DNA of 64,000 nucleotides from JAOTVV01 sp039591075 (GCA_039591075.1 JBDHEI010000006.1:42781-106780); one strand, 5' to 3'; positions 26,444 through 35,624 are shown, counted from the first letter of the stretch. Numbers and translations are program-made. Notes: generated by a model not told the origin, from the letters alone.

Positions 26444-27823
26444 ATGGAGTTTTCAGCGCAACAAGCGTGGGCTCGCCTCCTCGATGCGGCTCGCACCGAG
26501 CTCCCGGACCCGACAGTTCGCACCTGGCTGGATCCGCTCGAACCCATCGCTCTGGAGGAGGGGCGGCTGCTCATGGCCGCGCCCGATCAATTCGCCGTCG
26601 AGTGGAATCAGTCGAAGCATGCAGGCCTCTTGGCTCGACTGGCTGAAGCCATCGTCGGGTCGAAGCTGGACGTGGTCTTTCAGGTGCAGGAAGAGCGGGC
26701 GCGACGGCCGCAGATGGATTTCTTCGTCTCCCCGCCGACGGAGGACGGCCCGGCCCGCGGTGGTAACACTCGGCCGCTCAACGAGCGGTATTCATTCCGG
26801 ACTTTTGTCATCGGCAAATCGAACGAGCTGGCCGCCGCTGCCGCCCACGCCGTCGCGGAGGCGCCCGGCAAGACCTACAACCCGTTGTTTATCTACGGTG
26901 CCACGGGGCTGGGGAAGACCCACCTCATGCAGGCCATCGCACACGCCGTGCTCGAGCGCGATCGCGAGAGCCGCGTCGTCTACATGGGCGCCGAGCAGTT
27001 CATCAACGAGGTCATCGAGAGTATTCATAGCCGCACCATGGCGGACTTCCGCCGGCGCTATCGGGAAGCGGTCGACATCTTCCTCGTGGACGACGTGCAC
27101 TTCCTGGAAGGCAAGGAGATGACCCAGGAGGAGTTCTTTCACACGTTCAACGCACTCCATGAGGCCCAAAAGCAAATCGTCCTGACGTCGGACCGCCCGC
27201 CAAAGGAGATGCCGGGGCTGGAATCCCGGTTGGTCAGTCGGTTCGAGTGGGGGATGGTGGCCGACATCGGGCAACCCGACCTCGAGCACCGGATCGCGAT
27301 CCTTCGCAAGAAGGCCGAGCAAGACCACCTCGAGCTCACCATCCCTGATGACGTGCTGCGGTTCATCGCCGAACACATTCGGAGTTCCGTTCGGGAGCTC
27401 GAAGGCTGCATCATCAAGCTCCTGCTCTACGCCTCACTGCGGCACCGCGAGGTTTCAATCGAGCTGGCTCGCGAGGCTCTGGCTGACAAGATCCGGCAGG
27501 CCGCCGGCATGGACGCTACCCGTACGGCACCACCGAGCGTTGATCGCGTCCAGGAAGTCGTGGCCCGGCGGTGGGGAGTCACCCCGGAAGGCCTGCGCTC
27601 GAAAGCGCGGACCAAGAGCCTCACCGTTCCGCGGCAAGTGGCGATGTATCTCGCCAGGGAGCTGCTTGGGATGCAGCTCGTCGAGATCGGCCAGGCGTTC
27701 GGCGGGCGAGATCACTCGACGGTCATTCACAGTGTCGACAAGGTTCAGCGCACGATGGCGGCGGACCGGAAGTTTCGCGATCGGGTGGAGCACGCGAAGC
27801 ACGAGGTTGCCTCAGTGGCATGA
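26444..27823 (+). CDS. dnaA: Chromosomal replication initiator protein DnaA
   Basis: 459 residues from ATG 26444 (TTG 26441 is a less likely start). Domain I is residues 1-90, a short linker follows, then the AAA+ domain III with Walker A GATGLGKTH (about 152-160), 'IFLVDDVHFL' Walker B and 'SSVRELEG' sensor II. Domain IV ends with the DNA-binding signature 'GGRDHSTVIHSV'. Initiates replication at oriC, most likely the 3'-adjacent gap. Confidence 0.97.
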   Translation: MEFSAQQAWARLLDAARTELPDPTVRTWLDPLEPIALEEGRLLMAAPDQFAVEWNQSKHAGLLARLAEAIVGSKLDVVFQVQEERARRPQMDFFVSPPTEDGPARGGNTRPLNERYSFRTFVIGKSNELAAAAAHAVAEAPGKTYNPLFIYGATGLGKTHLMQAIAHAVLERDRESRVVYMGAEQFINEVIESIHSRTMADFRRRYREAVDIFLVDDVHFLEGKEMTQEEFFHTFNALHEAQKQIVLTSDRPPKEMPGLESRLVSRFEWGMVADIGQPDLEHRIAILRKKAEQDHLELTIPDDVLRFIAEHIRSSVRELEGCIIKLLLYASLRHREVSIELAREALADKIRQAAGMDATRTAPPSVDRVQEVVARRWGVTPEGLRSKARTKSLTVPRQVAMYLARELLGMQLVEIGQAFGGRDHSTVIHSVDKVQRTMAADRKFRDRVEHAKHEVASVA

Positions 27824-28062
27824 CCCGCGGGATTGTGGACGACCATGTGGAGGTTGGGAGCGGATTCTGGACTCAGCCGCGGTTCCAACGGAGCTTCCAC
27901 ACGGCATCCCCGGTGATTCACAGGGTCCGAAAGAGGGAAACCACAGAAGTGAAAGGGGTTGTGGAGAGCATCAAGGTTTCCATACGCTCTACTAGCACTA
28001 CTAGATAGTACATACTAACGTAACTAGTAGTATTTCTTTTCCACGCTTGCCGGGGTTGGGGC
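27824..28062. other. Candidate origin of replication (oriC)
   Basis: The 239-base dnaA-dnaN gap is unusual in base composition for this GC-rich window. DnaA-box cores TGTGGA occur at 27834, 27846 and 27960, TCCACA at 27896, and TTTTCCACG at 28037-28045. Between about 27988 and 28036 is an A+T-rich tract of repeated ACTAG, TAGTA and TACTA words, ending TAGTAGTAT just before the last box, which resembles a DnaA-trio/unwinding element. No box matches the perfect TTATCCACA. Location between dnaA and dnaN is the classical bacterial position. Confidence 0.75.
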
Positions 28063-29172
28063 ATGAAGTTCACGATCACACGGGAGCGGTTGCACGAGGG
28101 TCTGGTCGCCGTGGCAGCGAGCGTCCCGACCAAGACGACGCTTCCGGTGTTGGCAAACATCCTGATAGAGGCGAAGGCCGACGGCGTTCACCTCTCGGGG
28201 ACGGATCTGGACATCGCAGTGAGCACCGTGGTGCCGGCCGAAGTCGATGGGGAAGGCGCCGTCACCGTACCGGCCAAGAAGCTGCTCGAGATCGTCCGGG
28301 AGCTGCCGAGTGCAGCGATACGCCTCGCCGCCTCAGGAGAGCAACGCGTCGATCTGGAATGTGGGCGGTCACGGTTCCGTCTCCTCGGCATCCCTCGGGA
28401 GGAATTCCCCAACTTCCCGCCGGTGAGCTTCAAGGAGAGCTGGTCGGCCTCCTCGGGCGACCTACAAAAGCTCATCAAGCACGTGAGTTTCGCGTCGTCG
28501 ACGGAGGAAAGCCGCCCAATCCTGAACGGAGTGCTGTGGGAACTTCGCAAGGACGTGATGCGGATGGTTGCGACGAACGGGCACCGGCTCGCGAGGATGG
28601 ATGTGCCCGTGGCCGGATCGGCCCAGTCAGCCGATCTAATCGTGCCGCCCAAGGCGCTGGACCAGGTGGGGAGGCTCTTTGGGCCAGCAGACGAGGTGGA
28701 AATCGCCAAGAGCGACAACCACCTCGGGTTCCGGTCCGGATCGACGGTCGTCTTCACACGCCTCATCGAAGGGCCGTACCCGAACTACGATCAGGTCATT
28801 CCCAAGGAGAACGACCGGGCGTGCACCGTTGAAAAGGACGCCTTGGCGAGTGCGCTTCGCCGAGTCGGCGTCGTGGCGAGCGACCAAACCCACCGGGTCC
28901 GCCTCCAGTTCAGTGGCGGCACCCTCAAGCTCAGCGTCAGTACGCCCGATCTGGGGGAAGCCCAAGACGAGATCGCGGTGACCTTCGACGGAGATCCACT
29001 CGAAATCGGGTTTAACGCCAACTACCTGCTGGAGGTCCTGAAGTACATGCCGACCGGCGAGGTTCGGCTGACCTTCAAAGCCCCGGAACGGGCGGCCACC
29101 GTCGAGCCCGTTGGCTGGGACGATCCGGCGGCCTACCTCTGCTTGGTGATGCCGTTGCGCCTGGTGGACTGA
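28063..29172 (+). CDS. dnaN: DNA polymerase III beta sliding clamp
   Basis: 369 residues, MKFTITRERLHEGLVAVAASVP. The three-domain clamp includes 'TLPVLANILIEA', 'RSRFRLLGIPREEFPNFP', 'TEESRPILNGVLWEL', 'ATNGHRLA' and C-terminal 'YLCLVMPLRLVD' (the M-P-M/L-R-L motif of the peptide-binding pocket). It rings DNA and tethers the replicase; HolA in this window is part of its loader. Confidence 0.97.
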   Translation: MKFTITRERLHEGLVAVAASVPTKTTLPVLANILIEAKADGVHLSGTDLDIAVSTVVPAEVDGEGAVTVPAKKLLEIVRELPSAAIRLAASGEQRVDLECGRSRFRLLGIPREEFPNFPPVSFKESWSASSGDLQKLIKHVSFASSTEESRPILNGVLWELRKDVMRMVATNGHRLARMDVPVAGSAQSADLIVPPKALDQVGRLFGPADEVEIAKSDNHLGFRSGSTVVFTRLIEGPYPNYDQVIPKENDRACTVEKDALASALRRVGVVASDQTHRVRLQFSGGTLKLSVSTPDLGEAQDEIAVTFDGDPLEIGFNANYLLEVLKYMPTGEVRLTFKAPERAATVEPVGWDDPAAYLCLVMPLRLVD

Positions 29173-29180
29173 GCGGTGTA

Positions 29181-29207
29181 CCCCGCCCGCGGGAGCCGCG
29201 GACGGGG
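29181..29207. terminator. Hairpin between convergent dnaN and the 29.2 kb gene
   Basis: CCCCGCCCGCGG, loop GAG, CCGCGGACGGGG: a 12-bp stem with one C-A mismatch, in the 39-base gap between converging genes. No T-run on either side, so termination efficiency is uncertain. Confidence 0.5.
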
Positions 29208-29211
29208 CGAT

Positions 29212-30051
29212 CTAGAACTGCCGACTCGATACGCCGGTCAGGCTCATGCGCTCGAGTCGTGTCATGCCGGATCCCGCGGGACCCGACCCGAGCAGAACTC
29301 CTCGATCCCTGCCGCCCACTACGAGTCCCACGGCCCATTGCCGCATCCGCAGGTCCCCGTTCAGAGCGACGGTACCCAGTGCGGCAAAGGGCAGTGACCC
29401 ACCCAGCGAGAGCCGTACGCCTCCCCGATACGTCATGTCGAAACCGGAGGCCGCCAAGCGCTCGGCTGCGACCACCTCGGCGCCGAGGTCGAGGTGCGAG
29501 GCGAAAGCGCTCATGTTCACGGCGAGGACGCCGATCAACGGCTGTTTGACGTCCCGAGGCGTCGGTCGCCCGATGTTCTGCAACACGGCCGCGAGGTCCA
29601 CCGGAAGCACCGCGGGCCGGTAGCGAATTCCGAGATCGATGCCACGGTGCGACACGTCGTCTACCGCACTGCCCCGGTAGAAGCTCATCGCGGCGCCCAG
29701 AGAGCCCCGGCGAAACGGCACCGCCAACCCGAAACGCAGGGCCCCGGTATTGGGATCGATCTCGAAGCGGTCCCGCTGATAGCCCACGGAGATCCCGCGG
29801 GAGTTCAGGCCCAGGGTCCATTGCGCGAGGCGCAACCCCTCGCCCACGGGGCGTTCGAGGACGAACTCCGCCATGACCGATGCATCGACGACGGTCGCGA
29901 GGCCAGCGGGGTTGACCCACAGGGCGCGAACCTCGTTAGCTGATGCGGCCAGCAGATAGTCAGCCGAGCGCGGCCGCACGGACTGGGCGGCCGCGCTTTG
30001 AATGAGAAGCACCGCGGCGGCGACGGCGGCGACAACGAGTCGGCGGAGCAA
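29212..30051 (-). CDS. Exported outer-membrane-type protein, PorV-like N-terminus
   Basis: 279 residues from TTG 30051, five bases after the upstream stop. A Sec signal (cleavage near SAAAQ) is followed by 'ANEVRALWVNPAGLA', a phrase typical of PorV/FadL-like outer-membrane barrels, and by regular beta-strand periodicity ('GISVGYQRDRFEI', 'GLAVPFRRGSLGAAMSFYRG', 'VGLVVGGRDRGVLLG'). The start codon is not ATG and ribosome-site evidence is weak. Probable outer-membrane barrel of unknown function. Confidence 0.7.
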   Translation of the reverse strand: MLRRLVVAAVAAAVLLIQSAAAQSVRPRSADYLLAASANEVRALWVNPAGLATVVDASVMAEFVLERPVGEGLRLAQWTLGLNSRGISVGYQRDRFEIDPNTGALRFGLAVPFRRGSLGAAMSFYRGSAVDDVSHRGIDLGIRYRPAVLPVDLAAVLQNIGRPTPRDVKQPLIGVLAVNMSAFASHLDLGAEVVAAERLAASGFDMTYRGGVRLSLGGSLPFAALGTVALNGDLRMRQWAVGLVVGGRDRGVLLGSGPAGSGMTRLERMSLTGVSSRQF

Positions 30052-30055
30052 CCGA

Positions 30056-30922
30056 CTACCGAACGACGCTTACAGTGTCATGCCGGATCTGCGTCACGGG
30101 AATCATCGCGCCCATCGCGGCGACCGTGGCGACCATGTTTGACGTGTCGGCTGTGGCGCCACCGAGATAGCGTCCGTCCTGGGCGAGAAACAACACCGAT
30201 CGACGGACGCCCGAGCCGTCGATGCCGATATCCATGCCACCCTGCGACCCGCCGCCGGAGACGGTATAGTCGGCCACCGCGGCCACCTCGAGCGCCTGGG
30301 TACCGTTGCGCGCGAGCCAGTCGAGTGCCGCGAACGTCGTCGTCGTCTGGATGGCAAGGTCCAGCCCGCCGCTTTGCGTCGTGGTCGAGACGCTGTCCGA
30401 CCAGGTCTGTCCCGGGGTCAGGCCCTCGCCGGGAATACGCGGGAAGAACCGTTCCATGGCCGTGTTGAGCTGCTCGGCGAACTGCCCGCCGGCCGTGCTG
30501 CCCTGGAAGGCCATGATCTCGCCGTCCGGAGCGAGGATGCCGCGGTAGGTCGTCCCTGCGGCTCGCTGGATCTCCTCCTTGGAAATTCCGGCGCCGGGAG
30601 GCAGGTCCGACATCTTCGGCGCGGAGTCGAGCGTGATCGTCAGCTGTGCGGCTCCACCGGTCTGCACGGCCGTGGCCGTGATGTAATACGTGAGACTGAA
30701 GTCCACCGTTTGCACCTGGCCGCCGAAATCCTGCTCGGTGTGACTGTGCGAGGCGATCTCGTACATGGCGGTGAATGGCCCGTAGGTGAAGGTGCTCGGT
30801 GCCTCCGGGGCCGCAGCGGTGCGTGCGGTGGATCCGGAGGCGCTGCATCCCACGGCCAGCGCCGCGGCCAGGAGAGCGACGACGTCTGCCAGATGCTCGC
30901 GCCGGGGAGTCAGAGATCTCAT
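30056..30922 (-). CDS. Lipoprotein of unknown function
   Basis: 288 residues from ATG 30922 (GAAGGA nine bases upstream), with a lipobox in 'ALAVGCSAS'. The mature part has 'SLTYYITATAVQTGGAAQLTITLDSA', 'AFQGSTAGGQFAEQLN' and 'PRIPGEGLTPGQTWSDSVS', a layout seen in uncharacterised families with a beta-rich fold. Neighbour of the outer-membrane-type protein downstream and of a small DUF4177-like gene upstream (ATGA overlap), so the three form one operon. Confidence 0.75.
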   Translation of the reverse strand: MRSLTPRREHLADVVALLAAALAVGCSASGSTARTAAAPEAPSTFTYGPFTAMYEIASHSHTEQDFGGQVQTVDFSLTYYITATAVQTGGAAQLTITLDSAPKMSDLPPGAGISKEEIQRAAGTTYRGILAPDGEIMAFQGSTAGGQFAEQLNTAMERFFPRIPGEGLTPGQTWSDSVSTTTQSGGLDLAIQTTTTFAALDWLARNGTQALEVAAVADYTVSGGGSQGGMDIGIDGSGVRRSVLFLAQDGRYLGGATADTSNMVATVAAMGAMIPVTQIRHDTVSVVR

Positions 30923-31164
30923 GTCGTGGTTCCTTCTCGTTGGAGGAGTTCGTCCTTGGTCCGACCGAATACGGCGATGACGTGCCCGCCATCCGCAGTC
31001 ACCTGCAGGAGCTTCCACCCTTTGCGGGTCAGCTCGGTGCGCCAGGCGATCAACCGCTGCCACCGTTGCTCCGAGGTGCGAAGCACCCGCAACTCCGCAA
31101 CGTCCTCCCACGCCGGTGGGTAGGGCCGGTCGGGATCCCCGGGTGTGGGTCGGGCTGGTGGCAT
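30919..31164 (-). CDS. Small DUF4177-like protein
   Basis: 81 residues. The core 'VAELRVLRTSEQRWQRLIAWRTELTRKGWKLLQVTADGGHVIAVFGRT' has the strand-helix-GW-strand-strand plan of DUF4177. A proline-rich N-terminus precedes it. Its TGA overlaps the next start as ATGA, supporting translation. Function unknown. Confidence 0.65.
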   Translation of the reverse strand: MPPARPTPGDPDRPYPPAWEDVAELRVLRTSEQRWQRLIAWRTELTRKGWKLLQVTADGGHVIAVFGRTKDELLQREGTTT

Positions 31165-31218
31165 GCGAATGAGGTCCGTGGACGCGGCTTCATACCCGAT
31201 CGCGGTCCGAGTGGTCCG

Positions 31219-31585
31219 GAGTGGCGGAGCCGTAAGCCGAGTTCTGTTCGGCGGCGAACCGCCGGACGGTCATCTCTCTTGGGTGCCGGTCGCCCGACAC
31301 CTCATGCGGCCTACCCGCGGCTGAATAACGGTCCGGGCCGGACCTCGCCGCCTATTTGGCCTTGCTCCGACTGGGGGTTGCCGTGCCACGCCTGTTGCCA
31401 GGCGCGCGGTGGGCTCTTACCCCACCTTTTCACCCTTACCCGTCTCGCGACAGGCGGTGTCTTTTCTGTGGCCCTGTCCGTCGCCTCTCGGCGCCCAGGC
31501 GTTACCTGGCAGTCTGCCCTGTGGAGCTCGGACTTTCCTCGGCCCGCCACAGCGGGCGAGCCGCGACCGCCCCGCTCCGCCACCC
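31219..31585 (-). ncRNA. rnpB: RNase P RNA, bacterial type A
   Basis: The minus strand holds the conserved P4-region strings: GAGGAAAGTCCGAGCTC near the 5' end and ACAGAACTCGGCTTACGGC near the 3' end, with AGAGCCCACC and GGTAAGGGTGAAAAGG in between. The ends pair as a 10-bp P1 helix, GTGGCGGAGC with GCTCCGCCAC. The ends given are approximate (about 367 nt). A -10-like TATCTT lies at 31594-31599, about a dozen bases before P1. It is the catalytic RNA of the enzyme whose protein is rnpA at 26 kb. Confidence 0.95.
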
Positions 31586-31708
31586 CGACCAGTAAGATAG
31601 CCGGCTCTTCCCGAGCCGCTAGCAGGCGCGACGACGGCGTTGCAATCGTTTGAGCGCCCGTTGAGCGCACCGCGCCATCTTCGGCCATCGCATGAAGCGG
31701 GGACGCAG

Positions 31709-32563
31709 ATGCTTGAGCAGGCTTGTCCGGTAGTGACCACGGTGGTCGACCCTCCCGACCGCGTCCGTCTGGACGCGGGCTCGCACGGTCGGTTCCGACC
31801 GCTCCATACCGAATCGGTCTACGAAGCCATCCGCTCAGTTCGGGAACGTCCGGTCAATACAGTCCTCTTGTCGCCGGGGAGAGTCGATCACGAGCAGCTC
31901 TCAACGGTGACCTCGCTCGTGCGCCAGTTCCCGGGGGTGGCGACCGTGGCGGTGGTCTGCCGACCAGTTCCCGAGCCACCGGCCCGGCTCCTCGCGCTCG
32001 GTGCCTGCGGGGTACGACGCGTGCTCGACCTGAGCGGGCGGGACGGGTGGCTCGAACTCCGCGCGCTGGTTGCCGACACGGCCACGCCGACGACCGGGCG
32101 GATCCTCACCGGAGTGCTGCCTGCCTTGGCCGACGCCGCAACCGACTGTCGTCGCTTCTTCGAGTTGATCGTGCGACTGGCCCCCGTCACAGTTTCGGTG
32201 CGGGCGCTGACACGTCGCCTCGGTGTCGGGGCGAGCACGCTGATGTCCAGGTTCTTTCGGGCCGGACTCCCGTCTCCGAAGCGCTACCTGGCGGGGATTC
32301 GTCTCCTCTACGCTGCGGGCCTCCTCGCGTCACCCGGGTTCGCGATCGCCGATGTCGCCTATCGGTTGGAGTACTCCTCGCCGCAGAGCTTCGGGCGACA
32401 CCTGCGGTCGGTCCTGGGCATCACCGCCGCCGACTTTCGGCGGCGGTATCCGTTCAACGTGGCACTCGCGGATTTCGTCGCGCGTCTGATCGATCCGTAT
32501 CGAGAGACCTTCCGGACGTTCCGTCCCCTAGATCACGGGGTGGCAGACCTTGGACACCACTGA
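31709..32563 (+). CDS. AraC-family regulator with receiver-like N-terminus
   Basis: 284 residues from ATG 31709. The C-terminal third has two helix-turn-helix units: 'VRALTRRLGVGASTLMSRFFRAGLPSPKRYLAG' and 'FAIADVAYRLEYSSPQSFGRHLRSVLGITAADFRRRY', the second matching the AraC/XylS consensus. The first 140 residues resemble a degenerate response-regulator fold ('NTVLLSPGRVDHEQLSTVTSLVRQFPGVATVAVVC') without clear phospho-acceptor residues. Target unknown; it is divergent from rnpB. Confidence 0.8.
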   Translation: MLEQACPVVTTVVDPPDRVRLDAGSHGRFRPLHTESVYEAIRSVRERPVNTVLLSPGRVDHEQLSTVTSLVRQFPGVATVAVVCRPVPEPPARLLALGACGVRRVLDLSGRDGWLELRALVADTATPTTGRILTGVLPALADAATDCRRFFELIVRLAPVTVSVRALTRRLGVGASTLMSRFFRAGLPSPKRYLAGIRLLYAAGLLASPGFAIADVAYRLEYSSPQSFGRHLRSVLGITAADFRRRYPFNVALADFVARLIDPYRETFRTFRPLDHGVADLGHH

Positions 32564-32589
32564 GGGCGTTCGGCACGGTGGGGGAGAGA

Positions 32590-33183
32590 TCAGGCGCGCG
32601 ACGACTCCGGAGCAACGTCTGGGGTGGGCGGCAGGCCAAGATCGCGCAGCGAGAGAAGCGAGCGGAGCGGAACGCCGGCGTGTTCGATGGCCTCCCGTCC
32701 ACCTTCCTCACGATCCACCAGTGTGATCACGCCGAGCACGTGCCCCCCTTCGGCTGCCACCGCGTCGATGGCACGGACGGCCGACTGTCCCGTCGTCACG
32801 ACGTCCTCCACCACCACCACTGCCGCTCCGGGCGAAAAGCAGCCCTCGATCCGGCGCCGTGCCCCGTGGGTCTTGGCTTCCTTGCGCACCGTGAACGCGT
32901 CGATCACCGGTGGCGCGGCGCAACTCGCACGGGCGATGGCATACGCAACGGGGTCGGCACCGAGGGTGAGCCCCCCAACGAGCGATGGTGCCCAGCCAGC
33001 TCGACGGATAAGCGCCAAGCCCAGCTCGCCGATGAGCTCGAGGCCCGCCGCCGACATGGTGGTCATGCGCGCGTCGATGTAGTAGGTGGACTGGCGCCCG
33101 GAAGCGAGGGTGAACCGGCCAAGGGTGAGCGAGCGCTGCCGAACCAGTCGAGCGAGGGCTTCCAGCCGGTCCTTGGGATGCAT
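32590..33183 (-). CDS. pyrE: Orotate phosphoribosyltransferase
   Basis: 197 residues. The PRPP-binding motif 'VVVVEDVVTTGQSA' and substrate loops 'RFTLASGRQSTYYIDAR', 'GGLTLGADPVA' and 'AFTVRKEAKTHGARRRIEG' identify PyrE, which makes OMP in pyrimidine synthesis. ATG 33183 starts the known family length. It converges with the AraC gene. Confidence 0.94.
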   Translation of the reverse strand: MHPKDRLEALARLVRQRSLTLGRFTLASGRQSTYYIDARMTTMSAAGLELIGELGLALIRRAGWAPSLVGGLTLGADPVAYAIARASCAAPPVIDAFTVRKEAKTHGARRRIEGCFSPGAAVVVVEDVVTTGQSAVRAIDAVAAEGGHVLGVITLVDREEGGREAIEHAGVPLRSLLSLRDLGLPPTPDVAPESSRA

Positions 33184-33240
33184 TGTCAGAGATTCGGACG
33201 AGAACCGATGGTAGTAGTGAGGGCTACTACCATTGCGCCG

Positions 33241-34179
33241 TCACGCCTCGGTGTCCTTGCGGCCCTTGAACAGTGATTTCATTCGGCCCAGCAACCCGTC
33301 GCCCGGCGGAACCGCAGCGGCGTCGCCAGGGCTCGCGGCACCTGAGGCGGCGCTGGCCAGATCCTGCGCTAAGGCCAGCACGCTCTCATGCCGAGCCGTT
33401 GGGTCGCGGGAGAGAGCCCGCATGATGGCCGCCTCGACCGCCGACGGAAACCGTAGGCCAGCGACGGCCGAGTTGAGGGGGATTGGATCCTGGGTCAGGA
33501 GCTGTTGGAACAGCTCGCGAGGCGTGCGTCCCGGGAACGGATGCACACCGGTGAGGAGGTAGTACGCGATGGTCCCCACGCTGTAGGTGTCCGCGGCTTC
33601 GTCCACCAGGGCACCCGACAACGCTTCCGGGGCCACGTAGTTCAGCGTTCCCACGAAGAAGCCCGTTCGCGTGAGCCGCTCCGCGTCGTCGAGTTCCGCA
33701 TCGCGGGCAATCCCGAAATCGAGGAGTTTTACCGCCTTCGTCTTCGGGTCGTAGATGATGTTGTCCGGCTTCAGATCCCGGTGGATGATGCCCTCGGCGT
33801 GCGCCGCCACCATCCCCCCGGCCAGCTGGGAGATGATATGCGCCGTGAGTGTCGGAGCTAAGCGCCCGGTGCGGTGTACGAAGTCGGAGAGTGGTTCGCC
33901 GTCGGCCCACTCGAGGGCCAGGAAGTAGAGGCTGTCCAACTCGCCGTAGTCGTACGTGCGCACGACCGCCTCGTGGTGAACGCGCGACCCATAGCCTGCC
34001 TCGCGCAAGAACCGCTTGACGGCTGTCGGGTCCTTGCGCATGCGTTCCTTGAGGATCTTGACCGCACAGGTCCCACGTTCGGCGTGTTCGGCCCGATAAA
34101 CGGTGGCGGTGCCGCCCTCGCCCACGCGGTTCAGGAGCCGGTAGCCGGCGATCGTTCGTCCGGTGAGGTTTTCAGCCAT
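33241..34179 (-). CDS. Serine/threonine protein kinase
   Basis: 312 residues with all Hanks motifs: GEGGTATV loop at 20-27, catalytic Lys41, HRDLKPDN at 133-140 (catalytic Asp135), DFG, and APE. No transmembrane segment or PASTA repeats follow; the C-terminal tail is short, Ala/Gly rich then basic, so it is cytosolic. ATG 34179 is the plausible start, since the longer frame begins before the kinase fold. Confidence 0.93.
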   Translation of the reverse strand: MAENLTGRTIAGYRLLNRVGEGGTATVYRAEHAERGTCAVKILKERMRKDPTAVKRFLREAGYGSRVHHEAVVRTYDYGELDSLYFLALEWADGEPLSDFVHRTGRLAPTLTAHIISQLAGGMVAAHAEGIIHRDLKPDNIIYDPKTKAVKLLDFGIARDAELDDAERLTRTGFFVGTLNYVAPEALSGALVDEAADTYSVGTIAYYLLTGVHPFPGRTPRELFQQLLTQDPIPLNSAVAGLRFPSAVEAAIMRALSRDPTARHESVLALAQDLASAASGAASPGDAAAVPPGDGLLGRMKSLFKGRKDTEA

Positions 34180-34247
34180 GATAAGTCGGAAAAAGTAACC
34201 GTCACGCCCGGAGGTCTGCAAGCTTGGAAGCAGTCTTGTGGCCGAGA

Positions 34248-35621
34248 ATGATGCGGCACTGGGGCCGCTACTGGCTGGTCGCTGCCACGCTCGGGCTCGG
34301 GAGCTGCGGGCCCTGGCAGCGGGTGGGGAGCGAGCCGCTGCCCCCGGACGCGAGCACGTACGTGCCCCGTCTCTTCGACCTCACCTCGGTGTATCGCGAC
34401 ATGGGCCTTCTGACGGCCGATGAGCCGCTGCCGTTTGTGGCGAGCGTGCGTTTCCTCGCCGGTCCGTCACCCGACGTGACCATGGCACTGGTAGGACTCT
34501 CGTTGACCAACAAAGCACTCTCGTTCCGCCGTGTGGGTGGTGTCTTCGAGGCGCCCTACCGGGTCGAAATCGCGTTCCGGCGCGACGGGCGGATTATCCA
34601 GCGGCACGCCGAAGATCAGATGGTCCGAGTCGAGCACTTCCCTGAAACGCAGCGTGCCGACGAGAGCGTCGTCTACCAGCGGTTCGTGCCGGTGCCACCG
34701 GGCGACCTCGAAATCACGATCTCGGTGCGTGACCAGAACGGCACCAACTACGGCCAGGTCGAAGGCCAGGTCGTTGTTCCCGGGTTCGCGCAAAACGGGC
34801 TGTCCTCGCTCGTGCCGGCTTATAGGGCGGCGAAACGGTCCGCAACCACAGAGCTACCGGACCTCGTGGTCAATCCCCGGGCCACCGTGCCCTACGGTAC
34901 CGACTCGCTCCAGTTCTTCCTCGAGGTCTACGACTCAGCGCCGGAAGCGGTCGTCACCGTCCGCGCCTTCGTTCGAGAACCCGAGCTTACGGAGGTCTGG
35001 CAGGATAGTGTGACGGTCGGCCAGGGTGGGCCGCTCGCCTCCCTGCTGCTCGCCGTCCGTCCCGAACTACTCCCCATGGGAGAGCTGGTGTTCGAAGCGA
35101 CGGTATCGGGCGGTCGGGACACCGCGAAGACGGCGATACTCGTGGCTTTTTCCGCTCAATGGGCCGTGGCGAATTTCGACGAGACGCTGTCCCTACTCAG
35201 GTATTTCGGTCAGGCCGAAGCGATTGCGCAGCTGCGTGACGCGCCCCCCGCGGAACGTCCGATTCTCTGGCATGCGTTTTGGCGGGCGACGGATCCCAAC
35301 CCACGCACACCCGACCACGAGGCACTCGAGATCTATTTCGCTCGGCTTCAGGAAGCGAATGAGCTGTTCAGGGAAAGCGCCGATCCCGGCTGGCTCACCG
35401 ATCGCGGCGAGGTGCTCATCACCCTCGGGCCGCCGGACGAGATCTTCGACTCGAGTTCAGACCTGCAGGACCGCGGAATTCGCCTGATCCGGTGGGTGTT
35501 CACGTCCGACCGGGTCACCCTCGACTTCGTGGACGACACGGGATTCGGGCAATTTCGGCTCACCCAGCGGTCTCGCGCCGACTACATGATCGCCTTGAAT
35601 CGACTGCGCCGGGGCACGTAG
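34248..35621 (+). CDS. GWxTD-domain lipoprotein
   Basis: 457 residues. Signal peptide with lipobox GLGSC at the N-terminus. The GWxTD domain is near the C-terminus: 'FWRATDPNPRTPDHEALEIYFARLQEANELFRE' followed by 'DPGWLTDRGEVLITLGPPDEIF', with the eponymous GWLTD intact. The middle is beta-rich ('VEIAFRRDGRIIQRHAED', 'GDLEITISVRDQNG'). Function unknown. It sits three bases before the lytic transglycosylase gene, suggesting an envelope role. Confidence 0.85.
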   Translation: MMRHWGRYWLVAATLGLGSCGPWQRVGSEPLPPDASTYVPRLFDLTSVYRDMGLLTADEPLPFVASVRFLAGPSPDVTMALVGLSLTNKALSFRRVGGVFEAPYRVEIAFRRDGRIIQRHAEDQMVRVEHFPETQRADESVVYQRFVPVPPGDLEITISVRDQNGTNYGQVEGQVVVPGFAQNGLSSLVPAYRAAKRSATTELPDLVVNPRATVPYGTDSLQFFLEVYDSAPEAVVTVRAFVREPELTEVWQDSVTVGQGGPLASLLLAVRPELLPMGELVFEATVSGGRDTAKTAILVAFSAQWAVANFDETLSLLRYFGQAEAIAQLRDAPPAERPILWHAFWRATDPNPRTPDHEALEIYFARLQEANELFRESADPGWLTDRGEVLITLGPPDEIFDSSSDLQDRGIRLIRWVFTSDRVTLDFVDDTGFGQFRLTQRSRADYMIALNRLRRGT

Positions 35622-35624
35622 ACC

